From Anaerolinea sp. (lineage in GTDB: Bacteria > Chloroflexota > Anaerolineae > Anaerolineales > Anaerolineaceae), in assembly GCA_029975055.1 (NCBI GenBank), contig JARKPU010000010.1, positions 62,001-126,000 on the forward strand: 64,000 nt of DNA, read 5' to 3'. Shown piece by piece: positions 8,595-16,714 of the stretch. The translations under genes were made by a program, and so were the position numbers. The notes beneath the pieces were generated by a model that did no database searches, was not told where the DNA came from, and saw only the letters and a program-made list of their open reading frames with translations. The stretch's first letter is position 1, and every line of letters starts with the position of its first letter.

Positions 8595-8600
8595 TATAAT
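8595..8600 (+). promoter_or_regulatory. Probable -10 box
   Basis: TATAAT about 290 nt before the small ORF at 8890 and 68 nt after the aor stop. The -35 region is not recognisable. If used, it would make a leader of about 280 nt. Confidence 0.4.
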
Positions 8601-8734
8601 CAAAAACGTGCGACCCAGGCGAGCTGCAGGGGATTCATGCCCGCCGGTTGAAACTTTTATCCGTATCATCCTCATCGCCTTACTCGTTCGAATAGCTACA
8701 TGACCTTTCGGTGTGAAAACGGGGAGCCCCGCGC

Positions 8735-8757
8735 GCGCCGCCTGAAGCAGGCGGCGC
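8735..8757 (+). other. Perfect 10-bp GC-rich hairpin in leader
   Basis: gcgccgcctg at 8735-8744 pairs with caggcggcgc at 8748-8757 around a 3-nt loop (aag). No U-tract follows, so it is not an intrinsic terminator by itself; more likely a structural stem of a leader RNA. Confidence 0.55.
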
Positions 8758-8835
8758 TGCGCAGGAGACATCACCCGGCCAACCAGGATGATGAATGCGC
8801 TTGCCTTTATTCCTAAATTGACTCGGGGAAGACGG

Positions 8836-8869
8836 CATCCTTGCTGAGGTGAAAAAGCCCGCAAGGATG
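8836..8869 (+). other. 9-bp hairpin just before a start codon
   Basis: catccttgc (8836-8844) pairs perfectly with gcaaggatg (8861-8869) across a 16-nt loop, followed by gttttgtt. The stem ends 8 nt before the ggagggg ribosome site of the next ORF, placing it well for attenuation or control of translation. Confidence 0.5.
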
Positions 8870-8889
8870 GTTTTGTTGGAGGGGACACC

Positions 8890-9102
8890 GTGAACGAGCC
8901 TCAAACCGGTCTGAGTCAGGAACAGAATAAGCCATGCAAGCACCTCTGCCAGAGCCAGGTCGAGATGATCGACGAGGCGGTGGGCAGCGTGGGTGAATAC
9001 GGTGAAGTGCGGCTGGTGATCGAAAAGGGCCGCCTGCGCTACATCTGCGTGCAGCAGAGCCACGATGCGCTCAAGTGGGTGCCCGGCCAGCTGCAAAAGT
9101 GA
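8890..9102 (+). CDS. Small YezD/DUF2292-like protein, 70 aa
   Basis: A GTG start follows an excellent ggagggg ribosome site (8878-8884). The middle, EYGEVRLVIEKGRLRYI (about 37-53), matches the pattern of the small YezD/DUF2292 family (short helix, then G-x-V-x-h-x-h-x-x-G-x-hhxI). An extra Cys pair, CKHLC, lies at 16-20. No membrane segment. Function is unknown in the family. Its position behind a structured leader suggests post-transcriptional control. The family call rests on a short pattern. Confidence 0.6.
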   Translation: MNEPQTGLSQEQNKPCKHLCQSQVEMIDEAVGSVGEYGEVRLVIEKGRLRYICVQQSHDALKWVPGQLQK

Positions 9103-9116
9103 ACAGTAGAAAGGGA

Positions 9117-9143
9117 CCGGCTGCTGCATAACCGGGCAGCCGG
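9117..9143 (+). other. 8-bp hairpin after the small ORF
   Basis: ccggctgc (9117-9124) pairs with gcagccgg (9136-9143) around an 11-nt loop. No T-tract follows, so it is a weak terminator candidate between 9102 and the exporter gene. Nothing else is recognised in 9103-9242. Confidence 0.35.
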
Positions 9144-9242
9144 GAGTCCACCTTCTTCCACCTCCGGGCGCCCTTGCGCCTGCTTGTCTGAATCGACATC
9201 CGCGCATGTCGAAATGGCGGAGCACGCCAGAAACAGGTTTTG

Positions 9243-10109
9243 ATGGAACCCTCAACAAGCGCCAGCTCAAACGATCAATGGGACCTGATCATCCAGCCCC
9301 AGCGCAGCCTGTTCGACCTGCACCTGGGCGACCTGTGGCGCTACCGCGACCTGGTGATGCTCTTCGTCCGGCGCGATTTCGTTTCGGTTTACAAGCAGAC
9401 CATCCTCGGCCCGCTGTGGTATCTCATCCAGCCGCTGCTCACCACCATCACCTTCACGGTCATCTTCGGCAACATCGCAAAACTGCCCACCGACGGCCTG
9501 CCGCAGTTCCTCTTTTACATGTCCGGCACCGTCATCTGGACGTACTTCGCCGAATGCCTGACGAAGACCTCCAACACCTTCGTCAATAATGCGCACCTGT
9601 TCGGCAAGGTCTATTTCCCGCGCCTGGCGGTGCCCGTCTCGATCCTCATCTCCAACCTGATCACCTTCGGCATCCAGTTCGCCTTCTTCCTCGCCTTCAT
9701 GGGCATCTTCGCGCTGCGCGGCTCGGAAATCCGCCCCAACGTGTGGATTGCCCTCTCCCCCGTGCTGGTGCTGATGATGGCCGGGCTGGGGCTGGGCTTC
9801 GGCATCATCATCTCCTCGCTCACCACCAAGTACCGCGACCTGCGCTTCCTCGTCCAGTTCGGCGTGCAGCTTTTGATGTACGCCACGCCGGTGATCTACC
9901 CCTCCTCCTCCATCCCCGAGCGCTTCCAGGGGTTGATCAAGCTCAACCCGATGACCCCCATCGTCGAGACGTTCCGCTACGCTTTCCTGGGCGCGGGGTC
10001 CGTCCACCCGCTCGACCTGCTCTACAGCGCCGGCTTCATGCTGGTCATCGTTTTCCTCGGCGCGGTGATGTTCAACCGCGTCGAAGCCACGTTCATGGAT
10101 ACGGTGTAG
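9243..10109 (+). CDS. wzm: ABC-2 polysaccharide export permease (Wzm-type)
   Basis: 288 aa with the family layout: a cytoplasmic N-terminus with the conserved WRYRDLVMLFVRRDF (about 30-44), then six hydrophobic segments. LGPLWYLIQP and the C-terminal YATPVIYP / LNPMTPIVETFRYAFLG motifs are diagnostic of Wzm/TagG-type permeases. It forms the channel that exports a lipid-linked glycan across the cytoplasmic membrane with the ATPase at 10639. The ATG at 9243 is preferred over the TTG directly before it. The ATPase would normally follow at once; here a four-helix-bundle gene with repeats intervenes. Confidence 0.92.
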   Translation: MEPSTSASSNDQWDLIIQPQRSLFDLHLGDLWRYRDLVMLFVRRDFVSVYKQTILGPLWYLIQPLLTTITFTVIFGNIAKLPTDGLPQFLFYMSGTVIWTYFAECLTKTSNTFVNNAHLFGKVYFPRLAVPVSILISNLITFGIQFAFFLAFMGIFALRGSEIRPNVWIALSPVLVLMMAGLGLGFGIIISSLTTKYRDLRFLVQFGVQLLMYATPVIYPSSSIPERFQGLIKLNPMTPIVETFRYAFLGAGSVHPLDLLYSAGFMLVIVFLGAVMFNRVEATFMDTV

Positions 10110-10113
10110 AAAT

Positions 10114-10140
10114 TAGCTGATAGCTGATGGCTGATAGCCA
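10114..10140 (+). repeat. Left repeat array flanking the four-helix-bundle gene
   Basis: Short tandem, slightly varying copies of tagctgatagctgatggc starting 4 nt after the wzm stop. Its tggctgatag (10128-10137) is the exact reverse complement of ctatcagcca at 10571-10580 and 10630-10639, so the two arrays form imperfect terminal inverted repeats around the inserted gene. Confidence 0.75.
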
Positions 10141-10179
10141 AGAGAGATGGTGCAGGCAAGGGAAGAGGCAGGGCGGAGG

Positions 10180-10557
10180 ATGAGTGAAGCGGGGCAGGCG
10201 GCGTATAAAAATCTGGTGGTGTGGCAGAAGAGCATGGAATTTACCAACGCGGTGATTGATCTGACCGAGCGCCTGGACACAGGCCGCAAGCATTATCGCC
10301 TGGTGGAGCAGCTCGAATCGGCAGCGACCTCGCTGCCAATGAACATTGCCGAGGGTAAAGGGCGGTTTTCACGCAAGGAGTTCAGCCATTTCCTGTTCAT
10401 TGCTCGCGGATCACTCTATGAAACCATGACCTTATTGGATATCTTTCAAACGCGCGGATGGATCTCATCAGAAGCGTATCAATCGCTGGAAACGCAGTCG
10501 GAAGAGATTGCCAAAATGCTCAACGGCCTCATCCGCTCTTTACCCCTCACCGATTAG
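10180..10557 (+). CDS. Four-helix-bundle protein (23S-IVS/S23 family)
   Basis: 125 aa. YKNLVVWQKSMEF (8-20), the AATSLPMNIAEGKGRFS segment (about 49-65) and FLFIARGSLYETMTLL (71-86) are hallmarks of the four-helix-bundle family first known from intervening sequences of 23S rRNA and related to Avd of diversity-generating retroelements. Biochemical function is unknown; Avd-like members form pentamers that bind nucleic acid. The ATG at 10180 follows a purine-rich tract and fits family length; an upstream in-frame ATG at 10147 adds 11 residues. It sits alone between wzm and wzt, bounded by inverted repeat arrays, as expected for an inserted cassette. No reverse transcriptase is nearby. Confidence 0.85.
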   Translation: MSEAGQAAYKNLVVWQKSMEFTNAVIDLTERLDTGRKHYRLVEQLESAATSLPMNIAEGKGRFSRKEFSHFLFIARGSLYETMTLLDIFQTRGWISSEAYQSLETQSEEIAKMLNGLIRSLPLTD

Positions 10558-10570
10558 CCTCTTCCTCTTC

Positions 10571-10645
10571 CTATCAGCCATGAGCCATCCCCCTCTTCTT
10601 CCCATCAGCTATGAGCTATCAGCTATGAGCTATCAGCCATGAGCC
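10571..10645 (+). repeat. Right repeat array reaching into the wzt start
   Basis: Copies of ctatcagccatgagcca and agctatgagctatcagc at 10571-10587 and 10602-10645, with a pyrimidine-rich spacer between. The last copy supplies the ATG of wzt at 10639. It is inverted relative to the left array at 10114-10140. Together they bracket about 430 bp holding the four-helix-bundle gene. Confidence 0.75.
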
Positions 10646-11916
10646 ACCCCGTCATCTCCGTTGAGCACCTCTCCAAATCCTACCGCCTCGGGCAGATCGG
10701 CACCGGCACGCTGACCAACGACCTGAAGGTCTGGTGGGCGCGCATGCGCGGAAAGCCTAACCCGCTCTTAAAAATCGGCCAGAGTGACCACGGCAACCGC
10801 GAGGGCGAGACGATCTGGGCGCTCAAGGACGTCTCCTTCACCGTGGAACAGGGCGAGGTGCTGGGCATCATCGGACGCAACGGCGCCGGCAAGAGCACCC
10901 TGCTCAAGATCCTCTCGCGCGTCACCGCCCCCACCAGCGGCCAGGTGAAGGTGAAGGGGCGCATCGCCAGCCTGTTGGAGGTGGGCACCGGCTTCCACCC
11001 CGAGCTGACCGGGCGCGAAAACATCTACCTCAACGGGGCCATCCTGGGCATGACGCGCGAAGAAGTGCGCCGCAAATTCGATGAGATCGTGGCCTTCGCC
11101 GAGGTGGAGCAGTTCATCGATACGCCCGTCAAGCGCTATTCCAGCGGCATGTACGTGCGCCTGGCCTTCGCCGTGGCCGCCCACCTGGAGCCGGAGATCC
11201 TGCTGGTGGATGAGGTGCTGGCCGTAGGCGACGCCGAATTCCAGAAGAAGTGCCTGGGCAAGATGGGCGACGTGGCCAAAGAAGGCCGCACGGTGCTGTT
11301 TGTCAGCCATAATATGGCGGCGGTGCAAAACTTATGTCCCAAGGCACTTCTATTAGTGAAAGGAAGCGTTTCTAGTATCTCGACAACAGAGAATGTCATA
11401 TCTGCTTACCACTTAAGCCAAAGAAAAACCGATCAGATAGACTTGGACGACTTTAGGCCAAAATGGGCAAGACCTTACATAACAGCCGTTAGTTTAGTAA
11501 ATAAAGACGGTATACAAATCCAATCTGTCCCAATGGGAGAAGATCTAGAATTCCAAGTCGAATTTTTATGCCCCGAGGGAACCTTGCTCCATAAACCTGT
11601 TCTTGGGCTTGTGATAAACCACACTACACGGGGCAGTGTTGCTGGCGTCAATATGCGTATGACAGAGTTCAATTATCCAAGAAATAGTTTTAGCGCCGGT
11701 AAAATAATTGCTAATTTACAGGATGTGAATTTTATACAAGGTCAATACTCTGTTGATTTTTGGCTTGGTGATGGTTCGATAGATGTGGACGCTATTCTTG
11801 GTTATCTTAGGTTCTCCATTGAGGAATCTGACGTCTATGGCACCGGGAAGACACCTTTCTCACATTTTGGCGTAGTATATTTGAATCCCACCTGGAGGAT
11901 ATGCCTTAATGAATGA
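10639..11916 (+). CDS. wzt: ABC exporter ATPase with glycan-binding tail (Wzt-type)
   Basis: 425 aa. The nucleotide-binding domain has Walker A GRNGAGKST (79-87), signature YSSGM (167-171), Walker B ILLVDE (187-192) and switch His224. A linker and a C-terminal beta domain (about 255-420) follow, of the type that in Wzt recognises the modified end of the glycan before export. Partner of Wzm at 9243. The first 229 codons are GC-rich and Chloroflexi-like; from about 11325, just after the SHNM switch motif, the gene is markedly AT-rich and continues so into the following methyltransferase. The sharp change at a domain border suggests replacement of the specificity domain by recombination. Its start codon lies inside the repeat array. 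Confidence 0.93.
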   Translation: MSHPVISVEHLSKSYRLGQIGTGTLTNDLKVWWARMRGKPNPLLKIGQSDHGNREGETIWALKDVSFTVEQGEVLGIIGRNGAGKSTLLKILSRVTAPTSGQVKVKGRIASLLEVGTGFHPELTGRENIYLNGAILGMTREEVRRKFDEIVAFAEVEQFIDTPVKRYSSGMYVRLAFAVAAHLEPEILLVDEVLAVGDAEFQKKCLGKMGDVAKEGRTVLFVSHNMAAVQNLCPKALLLVKGSVSSISTTENVISAYHLSQRKTDQIDLDDFRPKWARPYITAVSLVNKDGIQIQSVPMGEDLEFQVEFLCPEGTLLHKPVLGLVINHTTRGSVAGVNMRMTEFNYPRNSFSAGKIIANLQDVNFIQGQYSVDFWLGDGSIDVDAILGYLRFSIEESDVYGTGKTPFSHFGVVYLNPTWRICLNE

Positions 11917-12676
11917 TAATTTTTATACTTCATCATTTTATGAGAATATCTCACAATGGTCTTTGAATTCTGCAAGGATTATTGTACCTATGTTGATGAA
12001 TTTGATTCATCCAGAAAGTGTTGTTGATGTTGGTTGTGGAGATGGTACTTGGCTGCGAGAATTCATTAACGGAGGTGTAAAAAAAATCCAAGGTCTGGAC
12101 GGAAGTTATGTTTCATCGAGTATATTAAAGATAGATCCCAAACAATTTCTATCGTGCGATCTTCGCAATCCACCAAAACTGACAGAAGAATTTGATTTGG
12201 CATTATGTGTTGAAGTAGCAGAACACTTACCTGTAGATAATTCTGATCAGCTTGTCGATTTTTTAAGTGGTCTTTCTAATATTATTCTATTCTCCGCGGC
12301 AATTCCTTTTCAAACTGGAGTGAATCACATTAATAACCAATGGCAGGGGTACTGGAAAGATAAATTCGAAAAAAAAGGGTTCATGCCAATTACAACCTTG
12401 AGAGCTGCAATCTGGAATGAGAGTTCAATTCCCTTCTTCTATAAACAAAACATAATTCTTTACGTAAACGAATTGGCTATTAAACATAATCCCGCTCTGC
12501 TTGTTGAAGTAAATTTAAGTAAAAAACAGCCAATTGATGTTGTTCATCCCGATTTCTTATTATTAATTATGAAAGCAATAAACAAAACGCACAAGGACCA
12601 ATCGTTTATTGAATCAATGCGGTTTCATGTAAATAGAAGAATCCGATATTGGAAGACTAAAATGGGCATACGATAG
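11909..12676 (+). CDS. SAM-dependent methyltransferase (class I)
   Basis: 255 aa, AT-rich. VVDVGCGDGTWLREF (about 38-52) is motif I for S-adenosylmethionine binding, DGSYV is at motif II, and FDLALCVEVAEHL (94-106) is motif III of the Methyltransf_23/11 group. The start overlaps the wzt stop by 8 nt. In ABC-dependent glycan systems a terminal methyl group often sets chain length and is the mark bound by the Wzt tail. Its adjacency and shared composition with the wzt tail make it the prime candidate for that mark (inference). Confidence 0.85.
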   Translation: MNDNFYTSSFYENISQWSLNSARIIVPMLMNLIHPESVVDVGCGDGTWLREFINGGVKKIQGLDGSYVSSSILKIDPKQFLSCDLRNPPKLTEEFDLALCVEVAEHLPVDNSDQLVDFLSGLSNIILFSAAIPFQTGVNHINNQWQGYWKDKFEKKGFMPITTLRAAIWNESSIPFFYKQNIILYVNELAIKHNPALLVEVNLSKKQPIDVVHPDFLLLIMKAINKTHKDQSFIESMRFHVNRRIRYWKTKMGIR

Positions 12677-13690
12677 ATGAATTCAATTATCGGCGTTTCC
12701 ATTGTCATTTGCTGCTACAACAGCGCGAAGCGCCTGCCGGCAACCCTTGAGCATCTGAAAAAGCAGATCGTTCCAGCAGACCTCCCCTGGGAGGTGATCG
12801 TCGTGGACAATGCCTCGACCGATCAAACCGCACAGGTCGCGTTGGATGTGTGGGGTGATTTCCCAGGCGCGCCACTCCGGGTTGTTTCGGAACCGAGAGC
12901 AGGGCTTAGCCATGCGCGGATTAAAGGGTTCGAAGTTTCTCAGTACGAATATGTTAGTTTTGTCGATGACGATAACTGGGTGGCTGAAAACTGGGTGGAA
13001 ACAGTCTTTCGCATCATGAAGGCTCACCCCGAGGTCGGCGCTTGTGGCGGAAAGAGCGAAGGTGTGTATGAGATCGAACCGCCCGAGTGGTTTCATCAGT
13101 ATCACGGAAAAATGGCAATTGGTGAACAGGCAGATAAGGAAGGAGATTTAACCGACACTCGCGGCTGGCTGTGGGGAGCAGGGTTGACCGTTCGAAAAGC
13201 GGCATGGAAAGAGTTGATCCAAAAAAACTTTAAATTTCTCTTATCTGATCGTAAGGGTTCTCAGCTGTCATCTGGAGGTGACAATGAGATCTGTTATCTG
13301 CTAAGAATATTAGGTTGGAGATTATATTATTCCCCGCAATTAACATTAAAGCATTTCATTCCCCAAGCCAGGATTTCATGGGAGTACCTTTGTAAGTTGG
13401 CATCCGAAAATGGATATCCTTTAATTGTTGTTTCTAGATACAACAAATTCTTTAGGAATAATCTCCCAATAAGCAAGTCTGAGTATCTACGACATTGGAT
13501 AAGTTCACTTCGAGCCTTGGTTTATAGGTGGTTAAATTGCGAAATCTCTACTAATAGGCGAAAGATCGTAGGTTCAAGAGATCAATTGAACCAGCTAATG
13601 ACATTGCGGTACATATTTGTTTGGATCCGTTTAGGACCAAATGGTATCTATGAAATCGATCAGGCTATTCGTTGTTTAAAGAAAGGTTAA
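12677..13690 (+). CDS. Family 2 glycosyltransferase
   Basis: 337 aa. A GT-A fold start, VSIVICCYNSAKRLPATL, is followed by VVDNASTDQTAQ (about 41-52) and the metal-binding VDDDNW (93-98). WLWGAGLTVRKAAWKEL (163-179) and GGDNEICYLL (200-209) are the acceptor-side motifs. Cytoplasmic, inverting, transferring a sugar from a nucleotide sugar onto a lipid-linked glycan; the sugar is not predictable. Directly abuts the methyltransferase. Codons to about 13215 are moderately GC-rich, the remainder AT-rich, so it is probably a recombinant gene. Confidence 0.88.
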   Translation: MNSIIGVSIVICCYNSAKRLPATLEHLKKQIVPADLPWEVIVVDNASTDQTAQVALDVWGDFPGAPLRVVSEPRAGLSHARIKGFEVSQYEYVSFVDDDNWVAENWVETVFRIMKAHPEVGACGGKSEGVYEIEPPEWFHQYHGKMAIGEQADKEGDLTDTRGWLWGAGLTVRKAAWKELIQKNFKFLLSDRKGSQLSSGGDNEICYLLRILGWRLYYSPQLTLKHFIPQARISWEYLCKLASENGYPLIVVSRYNKFFRNNLPISKSEYLRHWISSLRALVYRWLNCEISTNRRKIVGSRDQLNQLMTLRYIFVWIRLGPNGIYEIDQAIRCLKKG

Positions 13691-13697
13691 ATTTCAC

Positions 13698-14669
13698 ATG
13701 AGTTTGACCGATCATGTAAAACCGCAATTCGCTAATCAAACGAAAATACCCGACATGTTAAAATGGCCTAAGTTAAGCATTATTACTCCATCATATAATC
13801 AATCCCAATATCTCGAAGAAACCATCCGCTCAGTTTTATTCCAGGGATATCCCAACCTTGAGTACATTATCATAGACGGTGGTTCCACCGACGGTAGTGT
13901 GGAGATCATTAAGAAGTATGAACCCTGGTTGGCATATTGGATTAGCGAACCCGATCAAGGTCAAAGCAATGCAATAAATAAGGGTTTTCAGAGAAGCACA
14001 GGAACTATATTCGCATGGATTAATTCCGATGACGTATATAAACCCGGCACTTTTTTTAAAGTTGCTGAGGTTTTTCAAAAACACCCAGATAGTACTGTGT
14101 TTTTTGGAGATTGCGATGTAATAGACGAATATAGCAGAATTGTAACAACTATTCGGGGAAATCAATTTGATCCAAAAGAACTATTACTTGTAACTAACAA
14201 ACACCATAATATAACCCAACCGTCAAGTTTCTTCTCTAGTAGTGCTGTAAGACAGGTCGGTGGTCTAAATGAATCACTTCACATGATAATGGATATTGAT
14301 ATATATTTACGATTAGCATCCCAATTTGGAACTGATACATTCCACTATGTTCCGGAAACCTGGAGTTGTTTTAGACGGCATTCACTTCAGAAAACATATT
14401 ATATAAACCCTATATTCCAAAAAGAGAGGTTGACTGTAATAGAAAATTTATACCATCAATCTGCCAAGACAGGCATTTTCAACGATCCATCAATTCAGAG
14501 AAAAGCACTTGCGTGGGCCTATTGGGTATATTCTTATGGTTTATTGAAACAAGGTCATCTGATGCAAGGTATATTTAATTTAATTAAAGCTGTAATATTC
14601 GATGTAAAAATCATTACAAGGCCACGATTTCGATCTCAGTTTAGGGATATTATCATGCATTTAAGATGA
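13698..14669 (+). CDS. Family 2 glycosyltransferase
   Basis: 323 aa. LSIITPSYNQSQYLEETIRS (about 26-45), IDGGSTDGSVEII (56-68), SEPDQGQSNAINKGF (81-95) and WINSDDVYKPG (106-116) give a complete GT-A/GT2 signature with a DD metal site. This WcaA-like subgroup typically builds capsule or S-layer glycan. Starts 7 nt after the previous gene. AT-rich throughout. Confidence 0.88.
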   Translation: MSLTDHVKPQFANQTKIPDMLKWPKLSIITPSYNQSQYLEETIRSVLFQGYPNLEYIIIDGGSTDGSVEIIKKYEPWLAYWISEPDQGQSNAINKGFQRSTGTIFAWINSDDVYKPGTFFKVAEVFQKHPDSTVFFGDCDVIDEYSRIVTTIRGNQFDPKELLLVTNKHHNITQPSSFFSSSAVRQVGGLNESLHMIMDIDIYLRLASQFGTDTFHYVPETWSCFRRHSLQKTYYINPIFQKERLTVIENLYHQSAKTGIFNDPSIQRKALAWAYWVYSYGLLKQGHLMQGIFNLIKAVIFDVKIITRPRFRSQFRDIIMHLR

Positions 14670-14691
14670 ATCCGGATATAAATTCATTCCC

Positions 14692-15963
14692 ATGATAAAT
14701 ATTATTATCTCCTTTTCTGAAGGCCGTGTTGTACGTGATCTCTTCTATAATTCCTTTCCAGAATTACTGCACCAATATGGATTAAATTTAGAGGTCTTCA
14801 CCCCCGCGCAGCGGGTTCCCGAATTCACCCAACGCTGGGAGCAGCCCGGCGTGCGCTTTTACCCGCTGCCGCCCTGTTCATTGAGCAAATCGGAGTATCG
14901 CGCCCTGGCAATCCGCGCCCGAATCATCCAATCCGCACCGCGGCTCCTCGACCTCTGGCTACGCATCGAGCGCGCGCAATATAACCAGCCCGATCCCGCC
15001 ATCGTTGGGGTTTTCCGGCGCGAAAATCCATCTCTGCTCGTCATCACCAACCCGATGCAGCATCACGAGCTGCCCGTGTTCAGAGCCGCGCAGTCGCTGG
15101 GCATCCCCACGCTGGGGGTAATCCGCAGCTGGGATAACCTCTACAAGGGCCTGCGCCTGCGGCCGGATGTGCTGGCCGTCTGGAACCCGATCAACCGCGA
15201 AGAAGCCATCCGCCTGATGAAATACCCGCCGGAGCGCGTTGAAATGATCGGCGCCACCCAGTTCGACCCGTATTTCGACCCGGCCGGGGTCTGCACCCGC
15301 CAGGAATTCGCAGCCGGGCTCGGCCTTGACCCTGCCCGCCCGATCATCACGCTGGCCACGCTGGGCGCCTTCCAGCACCAGTACGATGAAACCTACCTTA
15401 TGGATTGGCTGATGGATGCCATTCGCGCCGGCGAGCTTCCGCCTGAGGCGCAGGTGATCTGCCGCCTTCACCCTGCCTCGCGGCTGGAGCAGTTCCTGAA
15501 ATACCAGGCTTACCCGAACGTTCGCCTATCTTTTATCGATAAGTTCATCCCATCGCTGGGTTGGACGATGACGCGCGAGGATGTCTTCTTCGTGGCGAAC
15601 CTGCTGCGCCACTCGGATGTGGTCATTTCGCCCGGCTCCACCATCACCATTGAGACGGCCATTTTCGATACGCCCACCATCGTCCCCATCTTCCACACCT
15701 ACCAGCCCGAAGCGGGGAAGCTGCAATTCAACCAGCACCTGGCCACTCACTTCCGGCGGTTGAAGGAATTAGACCTCGTCCCGATCGTTGACACGCCGGA
15801 AGCGCTCGCAGAAGCGACCCGGCGCGCCCTGGCCGACCGTTCGTGGTACCGCGCGCAGCGCAAGCAACTGGTGGACGACTATATCTATTTCACCGACGGG
15901 AAATCAACGGAGCGGCTGGTGGATTTGATTAACAGACTATCAACAATCCAATCAAGGGGATAA
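14692..15963 (+). CDS. Putative GT-B-type transferase (CDP-glycerol transferase/epimerase-like)
   Basis: 423 aa with two Rossmann-like halves. The second half has ISPGSTITIETAIF (about 321-334), resembling the nucleotide-sugar loop of UDP-GlcNAc 2-epimerase and teichoic-acid glycerophosphotransferase-like proteins. Earlier, GVIRSWDNLYKG (142-153) is a conserved-looking box. No signal peptide. I cannot assign donor or acceptor. Codons 1-35 are AT-rich and the remainder strongly GC-rich, with the switch near 14797 inside the gene. Likely participates in the same glycan pathway. Confidence 0.6.
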   Translation: MINIIISFSEGRVVRDLFYNSFPELLHQYGLNLEVFTPAQRVPEFTQRWEQPGVRFYPLPPCSLSKSEYRALAIRARIIQSAPRLLDLWLRIERAQYNQPDPAIVGVFRRENPSLLVITNPMQHHELPVFRAAQSLGIPTLGVIRSWDNLYKGLRLRPDVLAVWNPINREEAIRLMKYPPERVEMIGATQFDPYFDPAGVCTRQEFAAGLGLDPARPIITLATLGAFQHQYDETYLMDWLMDAIRAGELPPEAQVICRLHPASRLEQFLKYQAYPNVRLSFIDKFIPSLGWTMTREDVFFVANLLRHSDVVISPGSTITIETAIFDTPTIVPIFHTYQPEAGKLQFNQHLATHFRRLKELDLVPIVDTPEALAEATRRALADRSWYRAQRKQLVDDYIYFTDGKSTERLVDLINRLSTIQSRG

Positions 15964-15964
15964 C

Positions 15965-16702
15965 ATGGAAGAGGTTACTAGCTATTTCGGAAAACCAATG
16001 ACACAAATCGAATTCGACGAATTGGTGCAGATGCCCAGACTGACGATGCAGACCGCATCGCTTACTCCGCTCGAAAAGAGCCAAATTGCATTGCTCGTCA
16101 CCGCCATCAAACCCATGACCATTATCGAAACCGGGGTCTGGAGAGGTTTGACAACCCGGTTCATATCGGAACTGCTTTCGATGAATGCGATGGACGGCCG
16201 GATCGTTGGCTTCGATTTTCCAGAGGTAATCGACGAGTTGGTAGCAGACAGCCCGTATTTCAGAGATAAAGCGAATATCACATTCGTCAAAGGTATACTG
16301 CCTGAGAGTCTTGAGCAATGGCTAGCGGCGAATCGACCGACCATCGATCTCGCGGTGATCGATGCCGATCACAACTATTTCGCCGCCTACACGGAATTAA
16401 TCGCCATTGCCCCCTATATGGCTGAGGACGGATATATCTTCTGCCACGATTATGGACTGGACCAGTCCAACCACGAAGGCGTTCTATGCGCAGTCAACGA
16501 CTTTTGCAGGAGATTCGGCTTTACAATGCTGCCATTCCAGAGCCGGCCCAGCGCACCAAAAACCTTGCGGTCGTGCCAGTCGGTAATATTGCGTAAAGAA
16601 ATGAAAACATCCTTCGGGCGGCGAATTTCGCATTTGAAAAAATATGTCAAAAGGAAATTCTTCACGAAACCTAAAGACATCAAACTATATAAACTTTCAT
16701 AA
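15965..16702 (+). CDS. SAM-dependent methyltransferase (Methyltransf_24-like)
   Basis: 245 aa. IETGVWRGLTTRFI (about 54-67) is a motif-I variant, IVGFDFPE (79-86) motif II, and LAVIDADHNYFAAY (122-135) the Asp/His metal-type motif seen in sugar and catechol O-methyltransferase relatives; CHDYGLD follows at 158-164. Starts 1 nt after the previous stop. Probably methylates a sugar of the surface glycan; substrate unknown. The last 40 residues are basic. Confidence 0.8.
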   Translation: MEEVTSYFGKPMTQIEFDELVQMPRLTMQTASLTPLEKSQIALLVTAIKPMTIIETGVWRGLTTRFISELLSMNAMDGRIVGFDFPEVIDELVADSPYFRDKANITFVKGILPESLEQWLAANRPTIDLAVIDADHNYFAAYTELIAIAPYMAEDGYIFCHDYGLDQSNHEGVLCAVNDFCRRFGFTMLPFQSRPSAPKTLRSCQSVILRKEMKTSFGRRISHLKKYVKRKFFTKPKDIKLYKLS

Positions 16703-16714
16703 ATTCAAAGTTTA

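Larger units (their letters stand above)
8528..8889 (+). other. Gene-free 362-bp structured leader region
   Basis: No credible protein is seen on either strand. The region holds a TATAAT box (8595-8600) and two strong hairpins (8735-8757 and 8836-8869), ending in the ribosome site of the 8890 ORF. It is therefore best read as a long 5' leader or a small noncoding RNA. It does not match any riboswitch consensus I can recall. Confidence 0.45.

Noticed and set aside
10114..10645. Diversity-generating retroelement (Avd-like gene plus repeats)
   Set aside because: No reverse transcriptase, template or variable repeat pair was seen nearby; the repeats are short tandem/inverted arrays.
10114..10645. 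CRISPR array
   Set aside because: Repeat units are 10-18 bp, overlap one another and have no regular spacers.
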